From Rhipicephalus microplus (taxonomy: Eukaryota; Arthropoda; Arachnida; Ixodida; Ixodidae): 64,000 bases of DNA. Location: the NCBI RefSeq assembly GCF_043290135.1, contig NC_134707.1, positions 75,326,508 through 75,390,507 of the forward strand, in the 5' to 3' direction. Made by a program: the position numbers and the translations under genes. Below, in pieces: positions 1 through 10,879 of the stretch (within the stretch, counting starts at the first letter, position 1; every line of letters starts with the position of its first letter). The notes under the pieces are model-generated. The model searched no databases. It was not told the origin of the DNA and was given only the letters and a program-made list of their open reading frames with translations.

Positions 1-165
1 CAGGCGGGCGGGCGGGCGGGCAGGCAGGCAGGCAGGCAGAAAAAAAGAAGAATGCACGGACGGGCGGAAGCAAGAAAGAATGGACGAATTGAAGCACTGA
101 CGGACTTACGTACGCTTAAATCCACTCATCACCATTTACGCTGGGGGTATGCTGTTATTTGCTTC
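1..165 (+). repeat. Tetranucleotide satellite with conserved right flank (copy 1)
   Basis: The window opens inside GGCG/CAGG tetranucleotide repeats that grade into degenerate GGAC-type units. About 125-165 carries a right flank of the form CATCACCATTTACGCTGG followed by GTATGCTGTT. The same flank, diverged, follows the satellites at 17.93, 25.93 and 32.20 kb, and in reverse at 52.29 kb. This is therefore probably the truncated end of a dispersed satellite-bearing repeat and not an isolated microsatellite. It has no coding content. Confidence 0.6.
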
Positions 166-1235
166 ATAAACAATAATGGTAGTTGTGTCAGCTCACCGCG
201 TAGATAACATATAGATTGCCAAATCACGTTTTTGGACAACACTTGATCACAGTGGAACTTTCTCCGTTGCATTTTTCTTTACTCTTTTTTCTCTCTCGCA
301 TGCATTATCTTCGTTGAATAAACCAAGTGTCACTCTCCGTTCGTTTGTCTCCACTTATGTGTCCCGTTAGTTCGGGCTCTTATTAATTCATTAAACATAA
401 ACCAACTAGCCCGCCTATGAACCCTTATATAACTACGGAAGCTACGCACAAAACTATCACGCAAAAGTGGGCGGTGCCTCGTAGACCAAGCCTCATTTTG
501 AACTAAATGCAAGCTCTGATAGCAGATTGTGTGGATACGCCCCCCCTTCATTTCATTTCTTTTTCATTTATTGATACTGTCAGCCCTTTGCGGGCTATTA
601 CAGAAGTGGAATTGACTTATATAAAACTGAAATGTGCATAAGAAAAACATAAGAAAAGAACCTTCACTACTGGAACAAATCATTTCAGGGCACATACAAA
701 AAATATATAATGGCTAAGCATATAATTTACAGAGAAGTTAGGGAAAAATAAAAAAAGAGAGCATCGCTGCCGAAATACACATCATATTTTGCCCATATTA
801 AAACACATAATAAATATCATAGCCTAGTTACAAAGCATGTAATTCACACATATTCACAATCTTAGCGCATGATATCAGAGTGCACTATATGTTTTATTGC
901 TTCTAAAGAGTCAGTAAGCGACACTTTCTGGCACTCGTGCGAAAATTGAGGCAATCAACAGTTTAGTCGGGTGTCAGATAAGCCATAAAGTAAATATAGA
1001 GTTAGTTTTGGCACTTATAAAATTGGCAGTACTTAAAAAATAATTTATCAGGCTTTTGGCTTTGTTAATTCTTCCCGGCCTTGTCACCGAGTCGCACTTG
1101 AGTCGTCGCAGCCGCCGATGCCTGTGGCAATAGGTTTTTGGCACTTTTAGTTCCAATTTTTGTGACCCATGAAGTTTGACCATGCCTATCATCTACCTTC
1201 AGAATTACCGATTTATCACTGGTAGAGGAAAAAGC
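166..1235. other. AT-rich spacer, no gene recognised
   Basis: No open frame here resembles a known family and no splice-consistent exon stands out. The one recognisable item is at about 540-610. Read on the minus strand, it gives GTAATAGCCCGCAAAGGGCT followed by an AATAAA-containing A-rich end, which looks like the 3' terminus of a minus-strand LINE with no coding part left. That last assignment is weak. Confidence 0.4.
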
Positions 1236-1600
1236 TTGCAGTGTTAAAATTAACCCTGAGACAAACAAGCCTGCCTGAGGACTGCTGCCATCTTCTTGAA
1301 CACCAGAGCGGCTCTTCCGAGTTGGTATGGCCTCGAGTTCTACTTGCACCCATACTGTTGATCTCAAAATGCATGGTTTACAGTTATCCGTAGCAGATTT
1401 GCAGTATCTGCGTCATCATTGTAAAATTTTGTATTCGCGTGGTCCTAAGTGATGCTGGTGAAGGAACCGGATTGAAAGTTCAATTTCTAAACTAAGACTT
1501 TGCCAGTGTGATTCGAAGTCCCTTGTTAAGATTCACTGCGGTTTATTCTTCGTGCACACTGAATTACACTCGTAGTTATAGTTGGACGAGAAGTGAGGTG
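1236..1600 (+). repeat. Dispersed repeat R1, copy 1
   Basis: This segment shares patchy but collinear similarity with 9640-10000. The clearest block is CTGCCATCTTCTTGAA here against CTGCCATCTTCTCGAA there. Common blocks around GGTATGGC, TTTGTAT and TTGGACGA follow in the same order and spacing. No reading frame is conserved between the two copies, so it is probably a non-coding interspersed repeat of unknown class. The boundaries are approximate. Confidence 0.5.
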
Positions 1601-1931
1601 GCGAACTTCGGAATGCTGCACTTGACACTTGCTCGAGTATTCAATAAATGTTTGATTATCGAGGACATTCTCGATATTTTAAAGGAATTAATGGTGCTCT
1701 ATTCAGCTTGATTGGGTATCTGAAGATTGATAAATTTTCAGCATGGGAAATAAACAGTACAAATGGGCATCTAAGGTCATGGTTATAAGATATGTGAATA
1801 TTATTTTAAGAGTTTCAGAATGAAATAGAATAAATATACTGAGAAATTGCAATAAAACATGCAGTGAAAGATAATGAGCTTATTATCTTTAACAAAAGGT
1901 GTTATTACAAAACAAAAGACGCAAACTGAAA

Positions 1932-2370
1932 CACGCCGAGGCCATTCCTTCTTCAGGTGGCTACTGAGCAGACACCTCTACATGCGACTACTGCGGAGCT
2001 GAAGAGACCATTGAACACGTCCTGTGCAGCTGCGCTTGCTAGGACACACAGCGATACCAGCTCCGGATTGTTTTGAATCAACTTGACCCCAGATCATTTT
2101 ATGTGCAGAACATTCTAGGACCTTGGGCATCTGCCTCATTTGCGCAAAAAGCGACTGAAGCACTCCTACTTTACTTAAAGTCAACAAACCTGAGCGACCG
2201 CCTGTAGACTGTGTGTGCTCCCCCGAGTGTGCTCGGGATTGTGTGTACCTTCTTATCTCTCTGCAACCTCTTTTCTCCCCTTCATACCTTCCCCAGTGCA
2301 GGGTAGCAAACCGGATGTGCATCTCGTTAACCTCCCTGCCTTTCCTTTATCTTTATCTCTCTACTGAGAA
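1932..2370 (+). mobile_element. I-type LINE, 5'-truncated 3' end
   Basis: Only the end of ORF2 and the 3' UTR remain. From 1983 the frame reads CDYCGAEETIEHVLCSC, a C-x2-C-x8-H-x4-C zinc knuckle typical of the ORF2 C-terminus in I/R1-like LINEs. About 50 further codons follow to a TAG at 2205. Two in-frame stops interrupt it: a TGA just before the knuckle and a TAG shortly after it. The C/T-rich 3' UTR ends in CTTTAT/CTCTCT repeats at about 2340-2365. The clade call rests on the knuckle and tail style only. Confidence 0.7.
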
Positions 2371-2374
2371 GCTC

Positions 2375-3520
2375 GTATCAACTTGCCAATTGTAAATCAA
2401 TGAGACGACGGCTAATGCAGGATCCAATGCATAAGCGGTTATGTTGCTTTACACTGTTATAACCTGGTATCACGAATGTTTCACTCTAATAAATTAATAG
2501 AAGTTTAACAATTCGAATACAGGAGAGCCCTCTCACTTTTAGGGCCACAAAAACTTCTTTGTTCTCTGGAGTTGCCGTAATTTATAAAATGACTGTTTTG
2601 TGGAATGACGTGGGATGGGATTGAAAAGATAGATTTGCCGCCCTTAGTTAATATAAAATTTAATTTCTTACCGTCGTCAATTCATCTGTAAAAAAGTGCC
2701 ACAATGTTCTGTGTGAGCTGAAAACGGCTTTTAAACAGAGCTTCGGCGCTCTCCTCGGGCGCGACACTCCTGAACGTAGCCAGAAACCAGATACGATGAA
2801 CTCCGCATGAGCGTGTTCTAAATGAGAAGCACTTTTTTTGCGTACTGCAAGCGCATTGAGTGTGTCTCTACGTATCTAATCTATTTGCCTATCTAGCTGC
2901 CTAGGTTAAGGTGCTCTACGTTTGGAGAAATTTAGAAGGGGAGATTAAGATGATTTCAAGATAATTTTCGCTAGTGATGATATCAACATTATCAAAATCC
3001 TGTCGCGTACTCCCCGCCACACTTGTGGCTCATATCTAGTGAATGTGGGTATGTGACACGGGTGATCAACAGTGTATATTTACCTAGGAACAGCGAGAAC
3101 AAGCACAGATATGAGCGTTAAGAAAAACAACTGGCACAAGCACGGTCAACGTGAAGAATAAAGAAAAGCATTTTCGTGTGCCACCAAGAAGCATTCTGAG
3201 GGGCATCGAGTATTCTAACCCAGAACAACGCCGAGTGTGGACCTTGCTGAAGATGAATTGTGGTTGCAGTACTGGTTATCTAATTTTATGAACATTACAT
3301 ATGTGCTGCCATGATACAGCCACCACGTTGACTTAATGGTAAATGTAGTTAGGTTCCATCCGTTAATGTACCAGGTTCCAGGGCAACCGTCCTAACAAGC
3401 ACTAGCGCTCCATGTCAGCTTACCGCCTCTGGTATTGCTACTATCGGAACTGTCGTTGGCCTCAACAAGCAACTGTATATTGCCCTAATTTCAACGTATA
3501 TGCAGGTATATAAAACATAT
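2375..3520. other. Spacer with no recognised feature
   Basis: About 1.1 kb of moderately AT-rich sequence lies between the LINE tail and the left LTR of Gypsy-1. I see no family-like frame, no tRNA-like fold and no tandem array. The last four bases (ATAT, 3517-3520) are the left target-site duplication of Gypsy-1. Confidence 0.5.
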
Positions 3521-3690
3521 TGTCATAGTGATAAAATCAGTGCAAGTAGCAGTGTAGCAAACAGCGGAACAGTTTCGATCGAGCCGCGCAAGTTCGTCGT
3601 CGTCTTTCTGCCGACCAAATTCTTCGACACGCACAAGTATAGATGACACTAGCCGCGCCACAGCCAGACACTCACTACATGCTCGTGTCA
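3521..3690 (-). repeat. Gypsy-1 3' LTR
   Basis: 170-bp long terminal repeat, starting TGTCA and ending GTGTCA on the plus strand. On the minus strand it is preceded by a purine tract (GAGGGGGAGTAA at 3691-3702), the expected plus-strand primer site. It is about 86% identical to the partner LTR at 8817. Confidence 0.92.
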
Positions 3691-3828
3691 TTACTCCCCC
3701 TCTCGAAAAGCATGGACTCGATGCTTTCAAAAGTATGAAGGCAAGAACAAGTCTTCACCGTGAGTAATTATCGCAGGCACATTTGTTTTCTTTTTTGTAT
3801 CACCCACCCCTGCCTAAGGCCTCATGTG

Positions 3829-4689
3829 TCAGGCTGGCAGTACTTCTGAAATAAACAAATAGGTCTTAATCCTCGCCACATGAATGATGTCTGGCTGGGC
3901 ACCACGACGGGAGGACTGCAAGCTGGCCTCTGCAATAAATTCGTAGTTTACATCGCTGAGGCGCTGAAGAACCCGGTAAGGGCCGAAATAACGACGCAAA
4001 AGCTTCTCAGAGCGGCCGCGTAGGCGTAAGGGACTCCAGAGCCATACTTCTTCTCCATGGTGGTAGGTGACTTCTCTGTGCCGAAGGTTGTACCTATGAG
4101 CATCGTGTTGTTGCTGAGAGCGAAAGCGCAAGCGAGCTAGTTCTCGAGCTTCTTCGGCGCGCTGGGCATACTGGTCAGCATTTTCGGTGGTGGTCGTAAA
4201 TGCGTCAGGTAAGAGAATGGTGTCTAAAATAGTAGTAACTTGGCGGCCGTAAAGCAGGCAGAAATTTGCAAATCCTGTAGTTTCTTGCACGGTGGTGTTA
4301 TATGCGAAAGTGACGAAAGGGAGCACACTGTGCCAGTTCCTATGGTCTACGTCGACATACATGAAAATCATGTGTACGATGGTCTTATTGAGCCGTTGTG
4401 TTAATCCGTTAGCTTGTGGATGGTAAGCTGTCGTTCGGCGATGTACAGGGCCGCTGAGTGTCATCTCTTCTTCCAGTAGTTGTGCACTGAAGGCCGTGCC
4501 TCTGTCTGTTAGAACCACGGCTGGTGCACTATGGCAGAGGACGACAGCATAAATGAAGAAATGCGCAACATCGCTTGCCGTACCACGCTGGAGTGCTCGT
4601 GTTTCACAGTAACGGGTTAAATAGTCAGTCGCAAATATTATCCAGTGATTACCCGCTGAAGACTTCGAAAATAGACCTAGCAAGTTCAT
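3829..4689 (-). pseudogene. Gypsy-1 integrase core and C-terminal domain
   Basis: A 286-codon open stretch carries the retroviral-type integrase core. The first catalytic Asp sits in FATDYLTRY and the second in LTDRGTAF. The position of the catalytic Glu reads NGLTQRLNKT, where the family has NGLTERLNKT, so the active-site Glu is Gln here. The C-terminal part, with the conserved LLRRYFGPYRVL-type tail (chromatin/DNA-binding region), is open to the end. The N-terminal zinc-binding H2C2 module should lie upstream (4690-5200) but is broken by frameshifts. In a live element this protein joins cDNA ends to target DNA. Here it should be catalytically dead even if translated. Confidence 0.88.
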
Positions 4690-5264
4690 GCCAACCTGTT
4701 AAAATAGTTCTTGTGGTGCCTCCACAGGGTATAAAAGACCAGCCGGTTTCATGGGCGGAGTTTTGCGACGCTGACAGTCTCGCCAGGTTTTGACGTAGGG
4801 CTTCACGGTACGGGACAGTTTGGGCTAGTAGTACGTGTGGCGGATACGTGCCAGAGTACGCGTGAACCCTGAATGCCCGGAAGATGGTTCGTCATGGCCC
4901 GCCTTAAGGATGTCGTCTCGCATCACAGATTGTACGGTGAGTAGGGTGGTTCGAGCGTTGGGATCAAAGCTCCGCTTGTACAAGACGTTGTCACGAAGAA
5001 AAATGATGAAACTGTGCGCCTGAATGTTCGTGGTAGCTGTTCAAGCTTGTCCTCGAGATAGCCGATGATCAGGCGAATTTCAGTGTCATCACGCTGTTTT
5101 TGAGCCGAGTCTGAGGCTGTGACGGCCATGAGGAAACTCTCGTCGTCAGTTTGGTCAGGAGGAATCGACTAGACTAGGGCAAGTGATAGGCAGTCAGCAT
5201 CGGTGTACTTGCGTCCTGATTTGTAAACCACCGTAACGTTAAATTCTTCTAAGCAGAGACTCTA

Positions 5265-6899
5265 TCAAGTTAGCTGGCCTGAGGGGTCTTTGAGGCCTTC
5301 AAGCCAGCACAAGGAATGGTCGTCGGTGACTACTTTGAACAGTCTCCCGTACAAATACGGTCGGAACTTGGCTATGGCCCACACGATAGATAGGTATTCG
5401 TTTTCTGTGGTGGAATAGTTCGTTTCAGCCGATGGTACCGTACGACTAGCGCAGACGATCACTCGCTCAATACCTTCTTGCCATTGCGCAAGGACGGCTC
5501 TGAGGCCAACTTTATTTGCATCTGTATGCACTTTAGTGTCGGCGTTTTCGTCGAAAGGACCTAAGATTGGAGGAGTGTTGAGGTGTCGTCGTAGCTCGCA
5601 AAAAGTTTCGTGTATTTCTGGGGCCCACATAAAAGCAACGTTGTCTCTCGTGAGTTGTTTTAAGGGTTCTGCTATTTTCGAAAAGTTCGGAACGAAGCGA
5701 CAATAGTACGCACAAAGGCCCAGAAAACAGCGTACATCGTGTTTGTTCGTTGAAGTTGAGAAGGCAGCGACAACCAGTGTTTTCTCGGTGTCTGGGCGAA
5801 TTCCGCCACTGTTAACCACGTGGCCAAAAAACTTGAGCACCTCGTGGCCGAAGTGGCATTTTTCGGGCTTGAGCGACATGCCAGCGGTTCGTAGCGCCTC
5901 TTGTACTGCACAAAGACGCTCAAGGTGCTGCTCGAAAGTCGATGAAAAAAGAACGACGTCATCTAAATAGACAAGACACGATTGCCGCTTAAGACCGCAC
6001 AAAACTGTGTCCATCATTCGCTGAAAAGTCATGGGAGCAGAGAAGAGTCCAAAAGGAAGCACTTTGAATTGAAAGAGCTCGTCAGGAATAATGAAGACGG
6101 TCTTTTCCCGGTCACGCTCATCGACCTCAATTTGCCAATAACCACTGCGTAAATCCATGGATGAAAAATATCGAGTGTTTCTAAGGCGGTCGAGTGAGCC
6201 GTCAATGCGAGGAAGCGGATAAACGTCTTTCTTTGTCACGGTGTTCAGTTTGCGATAATCAACACAGCAACGCAATGTGCCGTCTTTCTTTTTCACCAAC
6301 ACAACCGGTGATGCCCATGGGCTTGTAGTCGGTTGAATGATGTCGTCAGCAAGCATTTGATGTACTTGGTCGTGGATGGTGTCTTGTTCTCTGCGGGAAA
6401 CTCGAGAAGCATGTCGTCGAATAGGCCTTTCACTGGGCTCTGTTATAATTTTGTGTTTGGCGGCGGGTGACTGTTTGATTTAGGACGTCGTGGCAAAGCA
6501 ATCTTTGAAGGAAAGCAGGAGGGAGCGAAAACTTTCTTGCTGTGAAGTCGACAGTGGGCAGTTCAAATCTAGCTTAACCGGGGACTGTTTGTCGTCACGA
6601 GGACCGGAAGAGGGTTGCGCGAGTAAGAAGCTGGCTTTCGAGCCTCCAATTTCATCGAAGGAAGCAATAACACACTGCCTCATGAAGTGCTGGTATTCAT
6701 GACTGAAATTGATTAGTAGAATTTTCGCAGGCACTTGTGTCGATTCTATGAGACCACGGGCGACGCATACTTGACGAGACAAGAGCACGGACACATTGCC
6801 TTCCACAACTCCGAGAACCGTTCGGTTCGTGTCACTCAGCACGTTAGTTAACCAGAACACTGAAACGGGGCGGTACTGTGACTGAATCGTCGGATACAT
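5265..6899 (-). pseudogene. Gypsy-1 reverse transcriptase and start of RNase H
   Basis: Two blocks are visible. 6899-6480 holds the linker between protease and RT. 6356-5265 is a 363-codon RT frame with conserved blocks SPWASPVVLVKKKDG, VDYRKLN, FSSMDLRSGYWQIEVD, LPFGL and the catalytic YLDD. It runs into RNase H, shown by KVHTDANKVG (first Asp), the ENEYLSIVWAI Glu motif and VVTDDHSLCWL. The two blocks are separated by a stop-containing gap at 6357-6479. RNase H is cut off by frame damage below 5265. RT catalytic residues look intact, so the defect is one of continuity. Confidence 0.9.
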
Positions 6900-6983
6900 G
6901 CAACACCATCATGCGTGATTTACAATCCTCAGAATGTTCGTTACGTGAAAATGTAACGAACGTGAAAACGTGACCGGCAATTC

Positions 6984-7262
6984 TCAGAGATTTGTAATAG
7001 CCCCATATTTTTCAAGGAAGTCTAATCCTAAGATGACCTGCCTGGAGCATTGCCGCAGTACGACGAAAGTCCCGATGAAGGTGGAAGCGCCAATATGTAC
7101 TCGGGTAGTGCACCTGCCAACCGGCATCTCTAGATGACTACCCGCTGTACGGAGGTGCGGAACATTCCATGGCGTCACCACTTTTCGGAGAGCAGCCGCG
7201 AAGTCACCACTCATAACGGAGTAATCGGCGCCAATATCTACGAGTGCGGTGGTCGAGTGATG
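6984..7262 (-). pseudogene. Gypsy-1 aspartic protease
   Basis: The minus-strand frame reads TALVDIGADYSVMSGDF. Gypsy proteases carry LVDTGA at this position, so the catalytic DTG triad is DIG here (codon ATT where ACT is expected, one C-to-T change). The remainder, ending VILGLDFLEKYGA, matches the flap and the (I/V)LG(L/M)DFL C-terminal hallmark. The frame is short but collinear with gag upstream and the RT linker downstream. Confidence 0.82.
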
Positions 7263-7389
7263 GTCGATGCTTATAGAAATATTGGCAGAAATTGCTGCGT
7301 CACGTTCTGAAGATTTTGTGACAGAAATATCGACGTCGTCAACGTGTCATGGCGGAGGATGTTTATCAGATCGCTCAACTACGGCCCTA

Positions 7390-8641
7390 CCCCCTGAGGC
7401 CGCTGGCCTCAGTTTTCCTGGCGTGGGCCAGGACTTGGGGACCTGTTGCGTACACCAAAGAACGTGGCGTGACGACTAGGTGAGCCGGGACACGAGGAAA
7501 AGGTGAGCGTGGTCGGTGGCTTTGTGCAGGAGGAAACGGCTGCTGTGCTGCTAGGTATTGCTGAGTCTCACGACCACGCTCCCCGTTGGTTGGTCGACGC
7601 GCGTTAGGGTGAAACCCCTGAAGGCCCATCCTGCGATGCGCAAACTGGCGGTATAGATGGCCCGCTTCGCCGCAGGCGTAGCAAAGAGGCCTGTTGTCAG
7701 AGGTGCACCATACGTCAGATTTACGGCTGACTTCACGCGGAACGTCATACAGGACAGTGCTCTCGTAGTTATTTGCAGGTGCGAATTGACGGGGCGATGG
7801 TGAGAAAGTAGAGGGTGGCCGGCGTCCGGTAGAAGGTTGAGGACTCATCAATGCTTTGGCGTAAGACAGAGCAGGAGCTTCTACACGCATTCGGAGCAAT
7901 GGTTGGGTAACATCCTCGAGTTCATCGCGAATAATGTCTCCCAGAATCGTTGCACTTGGTTGAGCAGAAGTGGGACGGACTTTTTCGAGCTCTTTGTGGA
8001 CCACGCTCCGCACAAGCTCGTGGAGTCCTGATAAGTCCTGTCCACAAGTGAAAGATGACACCATGGCAACACAAGCTTGGCGGTCGTACTATAGAGAGCG
8101 TTGCTGAAGTGCCCGTTCTATGGTAATAGCTTCCGCAAAGAACTCATCGACAGTGGTTGGGGCCTTGCGTATAAGTCCAGCAAAAAGTTGCTCCTTGCCA
8201 CCCCGCAGGAGGAGTCAAACTTTGTTCTTTCATAAATTCCTGGGTCAGCGCACTTAAACAATATTGACATGTTTTCGACAAACAAAGCCACGTTTTTATT
8301 TGGCTGCTGAACCCTGCTCTGCAGAGCATGCTCAGCCTTTTCTTTCGGGATATCTGAATGCCTGACATAGCTGTCGCTGAAATTCTCGCCACTTGCTGCT
8401 CCCCGGCGCATGGTTCTCATACCAGATGCGAGAATATTCTTCAAGTGAAAAATAGACGTAGCGAAGCTTCATGGTGTCGTTCCATTCTTTGGCGGCTGCG
8501 ACCCGATCAAAGTGGTATAGCCAGTCATCTACGTCTTCAAATACATTACCATGATAAGGCTTCGGAGTGCGTGCTGTGTAGACGACGCTTGGAGTGGATG
8601 CGAGTTGGTCTACGTTGCTCTATTGCGCCTGACTTACCATT
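7390..8641 (-). pseudogene. Gypsy-1 gag, frameshifted
   Basis: Read on the minus strand from an ATG at about 8641, an early stop is followed by a capsid-like stretch containing DDWLYHFDRVAAAKEWND and FSLEEYSRIWYENHAP, a region conserved in Mag/Gypsy-type Gag. The frame shifts near 8345. The C-terminal half (8064-7387) is open and contains one CCHC-type knuckle, CYACGEAGHLYRQFA, whose last Cys has become Phe. It then passes into an Arg/Pro-rich tail. Gag would form the particle and bind RNA. Confidence 0.82.
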
Positions 8642-8816
8642 GTGGTGGTTATTATTGCTGAGCTCAAGGGACCGAACTCAGGAAGTAGTCCTAGCAAGTG
8701 GCGGCTGAGGCGAAGTGCCAGGTTTTTATTCGGAATTGTTGAAATGACGGCAGAAGCTTGAAGCGGCTTGAGTTAAAATTTGAGAATGGTAATCTTACCC
8801 AGCACCTCCACCAGTT

Positions 8817-8986
8817 TGTCACGGTAAAAACATCAGTGCAAGTAACAGTGTATGAAACACCAGAACAGCTTCGATCGAACAGCGCGAGTTCGTCGTCGTC
8901 TTTCTGCCGACAAAATCCTTCGATACGCACAAGTATTGATGACACTAGCCACGCAACAGCCCGAAACCCATTACATGCTCGTGTCA
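8817..8986 (-). repeat. Gypsy-1 5' LTR
   Basis: 170-bp LTR flanked by ATAT at 8987-8990. The primer-binding site begins 3 bp inside the element: positions 8813 down to 8799 on the minus strand read TGGTGGAGGTGCTGG. It differs from the 3' LTR mostly by scattered substitutions with no length change. Confidence 0.92.
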
Positions 8987-8990
8987 ATAT

Positions 8991-9640
8991 TAAACGTAGA
9001 TTTGTGCGTGCATTTGTACATATCTTTCGAACTACTTCGAAACGTTTTTCTCTATACATAATTACGACAAAGTCGCTTTCCATCAAGTTTTTGGAGTTCA
9101 TATATTCCCAAGTTTCGTAGGATAATTTCTTTCTCCTTGGTTTCATATGGTCTTTTTTGCCTTGCTTATTTATGTGACCATCGATGTCAGAATGAGGCCT
9201 GCGTAACCAAAAGCACGGGTTTTGCTTCTTTAAAGTTTTCAACTGTGTAACCTACTTAATTTTTGTTTCAGAAAGATGGTGGGGGTAACTGTGAAGAGCT
9301 ATTGGCAACGATCTGTCTGCACTTCAACAAACGCAGTAAGTTGACTTTTCCTGAGGACAGACACTGCGTCAGTGGACGGAAGAAAAATATGCGTTTTTTA
9401 CGCACACTTAGGACGGGCGTCTCCGGTTCCGAAGGAACAGAGAAACAGTCGACATTTGTTGGAAAGTCCCGCCATCTGCAGCGGTGCAAAAGGGGAACAA
9501 GAACAAAAAAATGCGGAAACTATTCTTCAAAACCATCGCGCCCGCTTACCACGGCTAGACGGAGAATGCAGCGGATTAAGTAGTACCTCTCGTCTGCAAT
9601 CAAGATTGTAAATTCAATGCTGTAAGACAGAGAGCGCGCC
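8991..9640. other. Spacer with no recognised feature
   Basis: Flank of Gypsy-1. Some open frames exist here but none shows motifs, conserved cysteine patterns or splice context. I see nothing that supports a gene. Confidence 0.45.
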
Positions 9641-10000
9641 GTGTTCAAAACAGCACTGCGGCAAGCAAGCCCACCTGAAGGGTGCTGCCATCTTCTCGAA
9701 AACCAAAACAATTAATTTGAGACCGGTATGGCTTCGGAGACTACAAGATTTAGGATTTGTGATCTCGAGGCGAATGATTTATTGCTATGCGTAGTAGGCT
9801 TGCAGCGACTGCGTTGCCACGCCCGACTTTTGTATCCCCGTGGTTGTAGTGTTAAGCAAGGACCTGGTTTGTTCAATTTCAACGCCGAGCTTTTACTGTA
9901 TTGCTTTGTAGTGTCATGTTTTAATATCTGTGGTTCAGTGTTGCTGCAAATATTTTAACACACGCTGGTATTGTTGGACGACGAGTAAGGCTGCGTGCTT
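9640..10000 (+). repeat. Dispersed repeat R1, copy 2
   Basis: Partner of the segment at 1236-1600, with blocks in the same order and strand. It lies about 0.65 kb beyond the right end of Gypsy-1, while copy 1 lies about 1.9 kb beyond its left end. The two copies are not part of the provirus and do not abut it. Class unknown. Confidence 0.5.
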
Positions 10001-10024
10001 AAAAACAGTCCGTTTGAGGCCTGC

Positions 10025-10115
10025 AATAATATATTACCTATTAATAGTATTATTCAAGAAATTATTATAAATTTAAATAATAATATTATAATAATAATAA
10101 TATATAATAATGAAA
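10025..10115. repeat. AAT/ATT low-complexity tract
   Basis: About 90 bp of almost pure A and T, built from AATAAT and ATTATT units with some inverted symmetry. It has no coding or regulatory reading beyond low complexity. Confidence 0.8.
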
Positions 10116-10206
10116 TTGTCGATGGTTTAGGGGGCTAAGTGGTGTGGTAGGTAGCCCGCTTGCTTCTCTGAAGGTGCTCATATTTTCAGCATGCGTCATT
10201 GAAAGT

Positions 10207-10440
10207 TGATTGATTTGATTGATTTGTGGGGTTTAATGTCCCAAAACCACTATATGATTATGAGAGACGTCGTAGTGGAGGGCTCCGGAAATTTCGACCA
10301 GTTGGGGTTCTTTAACGTGTACCCAAATCTGAGCACACGGGCCTACCACACTTCCGCCTCCATCGGATATGCAGCCGCCGCAGCCGGGATTCGATCCCGC
10401 GACCAGCGGTAAGCAGCCGAGTACCTTAGCCACTGCGTCA
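10207..10440 (-). mobile_element. tRNA-derived SINE (Ruka-like), copy 1
   Basis: Full-length minus-strand copy of the SINE best seen at 35.27 kb. Its A-tail equivalent, a (GATT)n stretch, begins at 10207. The body contains GTTCTTTAACGTGTACCC. The tRNA-like head reads GGATCGAATCC on the minus strand at about 10385-10399, one mismatch from the B-box consensus GGTTCGAATCC. Related 10-14-bp sequences (GCGTCATTGAAAG on the left, GCGTCAAAGTGAAG on the right) may be a decayed target duplication. Confidence 0.9.
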
Positions 10441-10879
10441 AAGTGAAGATGTCTTTTGAGTCATATTTGTAAACAACGTGTAGAAGGAGAGTTAATGGAA
10501 TGCTATAGGTAACAATTTATTATTGAAACTGCTCAATCCAACCCTTTCACCACTGCATACCAGAATTATTTAAATACCGAATGCAGCATAGAAGCTTTCG
10601 ATATAGATTTCTTTGATGAAAGCTCCTGTAACAACGTCGTATACTTAGAAGGCATTGAGTATACTTGTAGCGATTAGCACTCCAATCTTTTGCACGTCGT
10701 AAGAGATACTCCAAAGCAGCAGTTAAAAAAAAGCGGGCTTCAAAATTTTAGGCTTGATGGATGACCTTAAGTGACAGCCTCTCGATGGACTACGATATGC
10801 TGCAGAGAGTAGTAAGTGGCAGCTCCTGGCTCTGAAGAGGTGACAATATGTTAGACGTGACCTGCTGCGAATTATTCCC

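Larger units (their letters stand above)
3521..8986 (-). mobile_element. Gypsy-1, complete but inactive Ty3/Gypsy retrotransposon
   Basis: A 5466-bp provirus-like element on the minus strand runs 5' LTR (8817-8986), primer-binding site, gag, protease, RT-RNase H, integrase, purine tract, 3' LTR (3521-3690). Both LTRs are exactly 170 bp and ATAT flanks each end (3517-3520 and 8987-8990), so both integration boundaries are intact. By eye the LTRs differ at 24 of 170 positions (about 86% identity), which suggests an old insertion. The PBS reads TGGTGGAGGTGCTGG on the minus strand, just inside the 5' LTR. No env-like frame lies between integrase and the 3' LTR. Every coding block carries frameshifts or altered catalytic residues. 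Confidence 0.93.

Noticed and set aside
3700..3828. env-like gene downstream of Gypsy-1 integrase
   Set aside because: Only about 130 bp separate the integrase end from the LTR, with no transmembrane or glycoprotein-like frame. The other elements likewise lack room for env.
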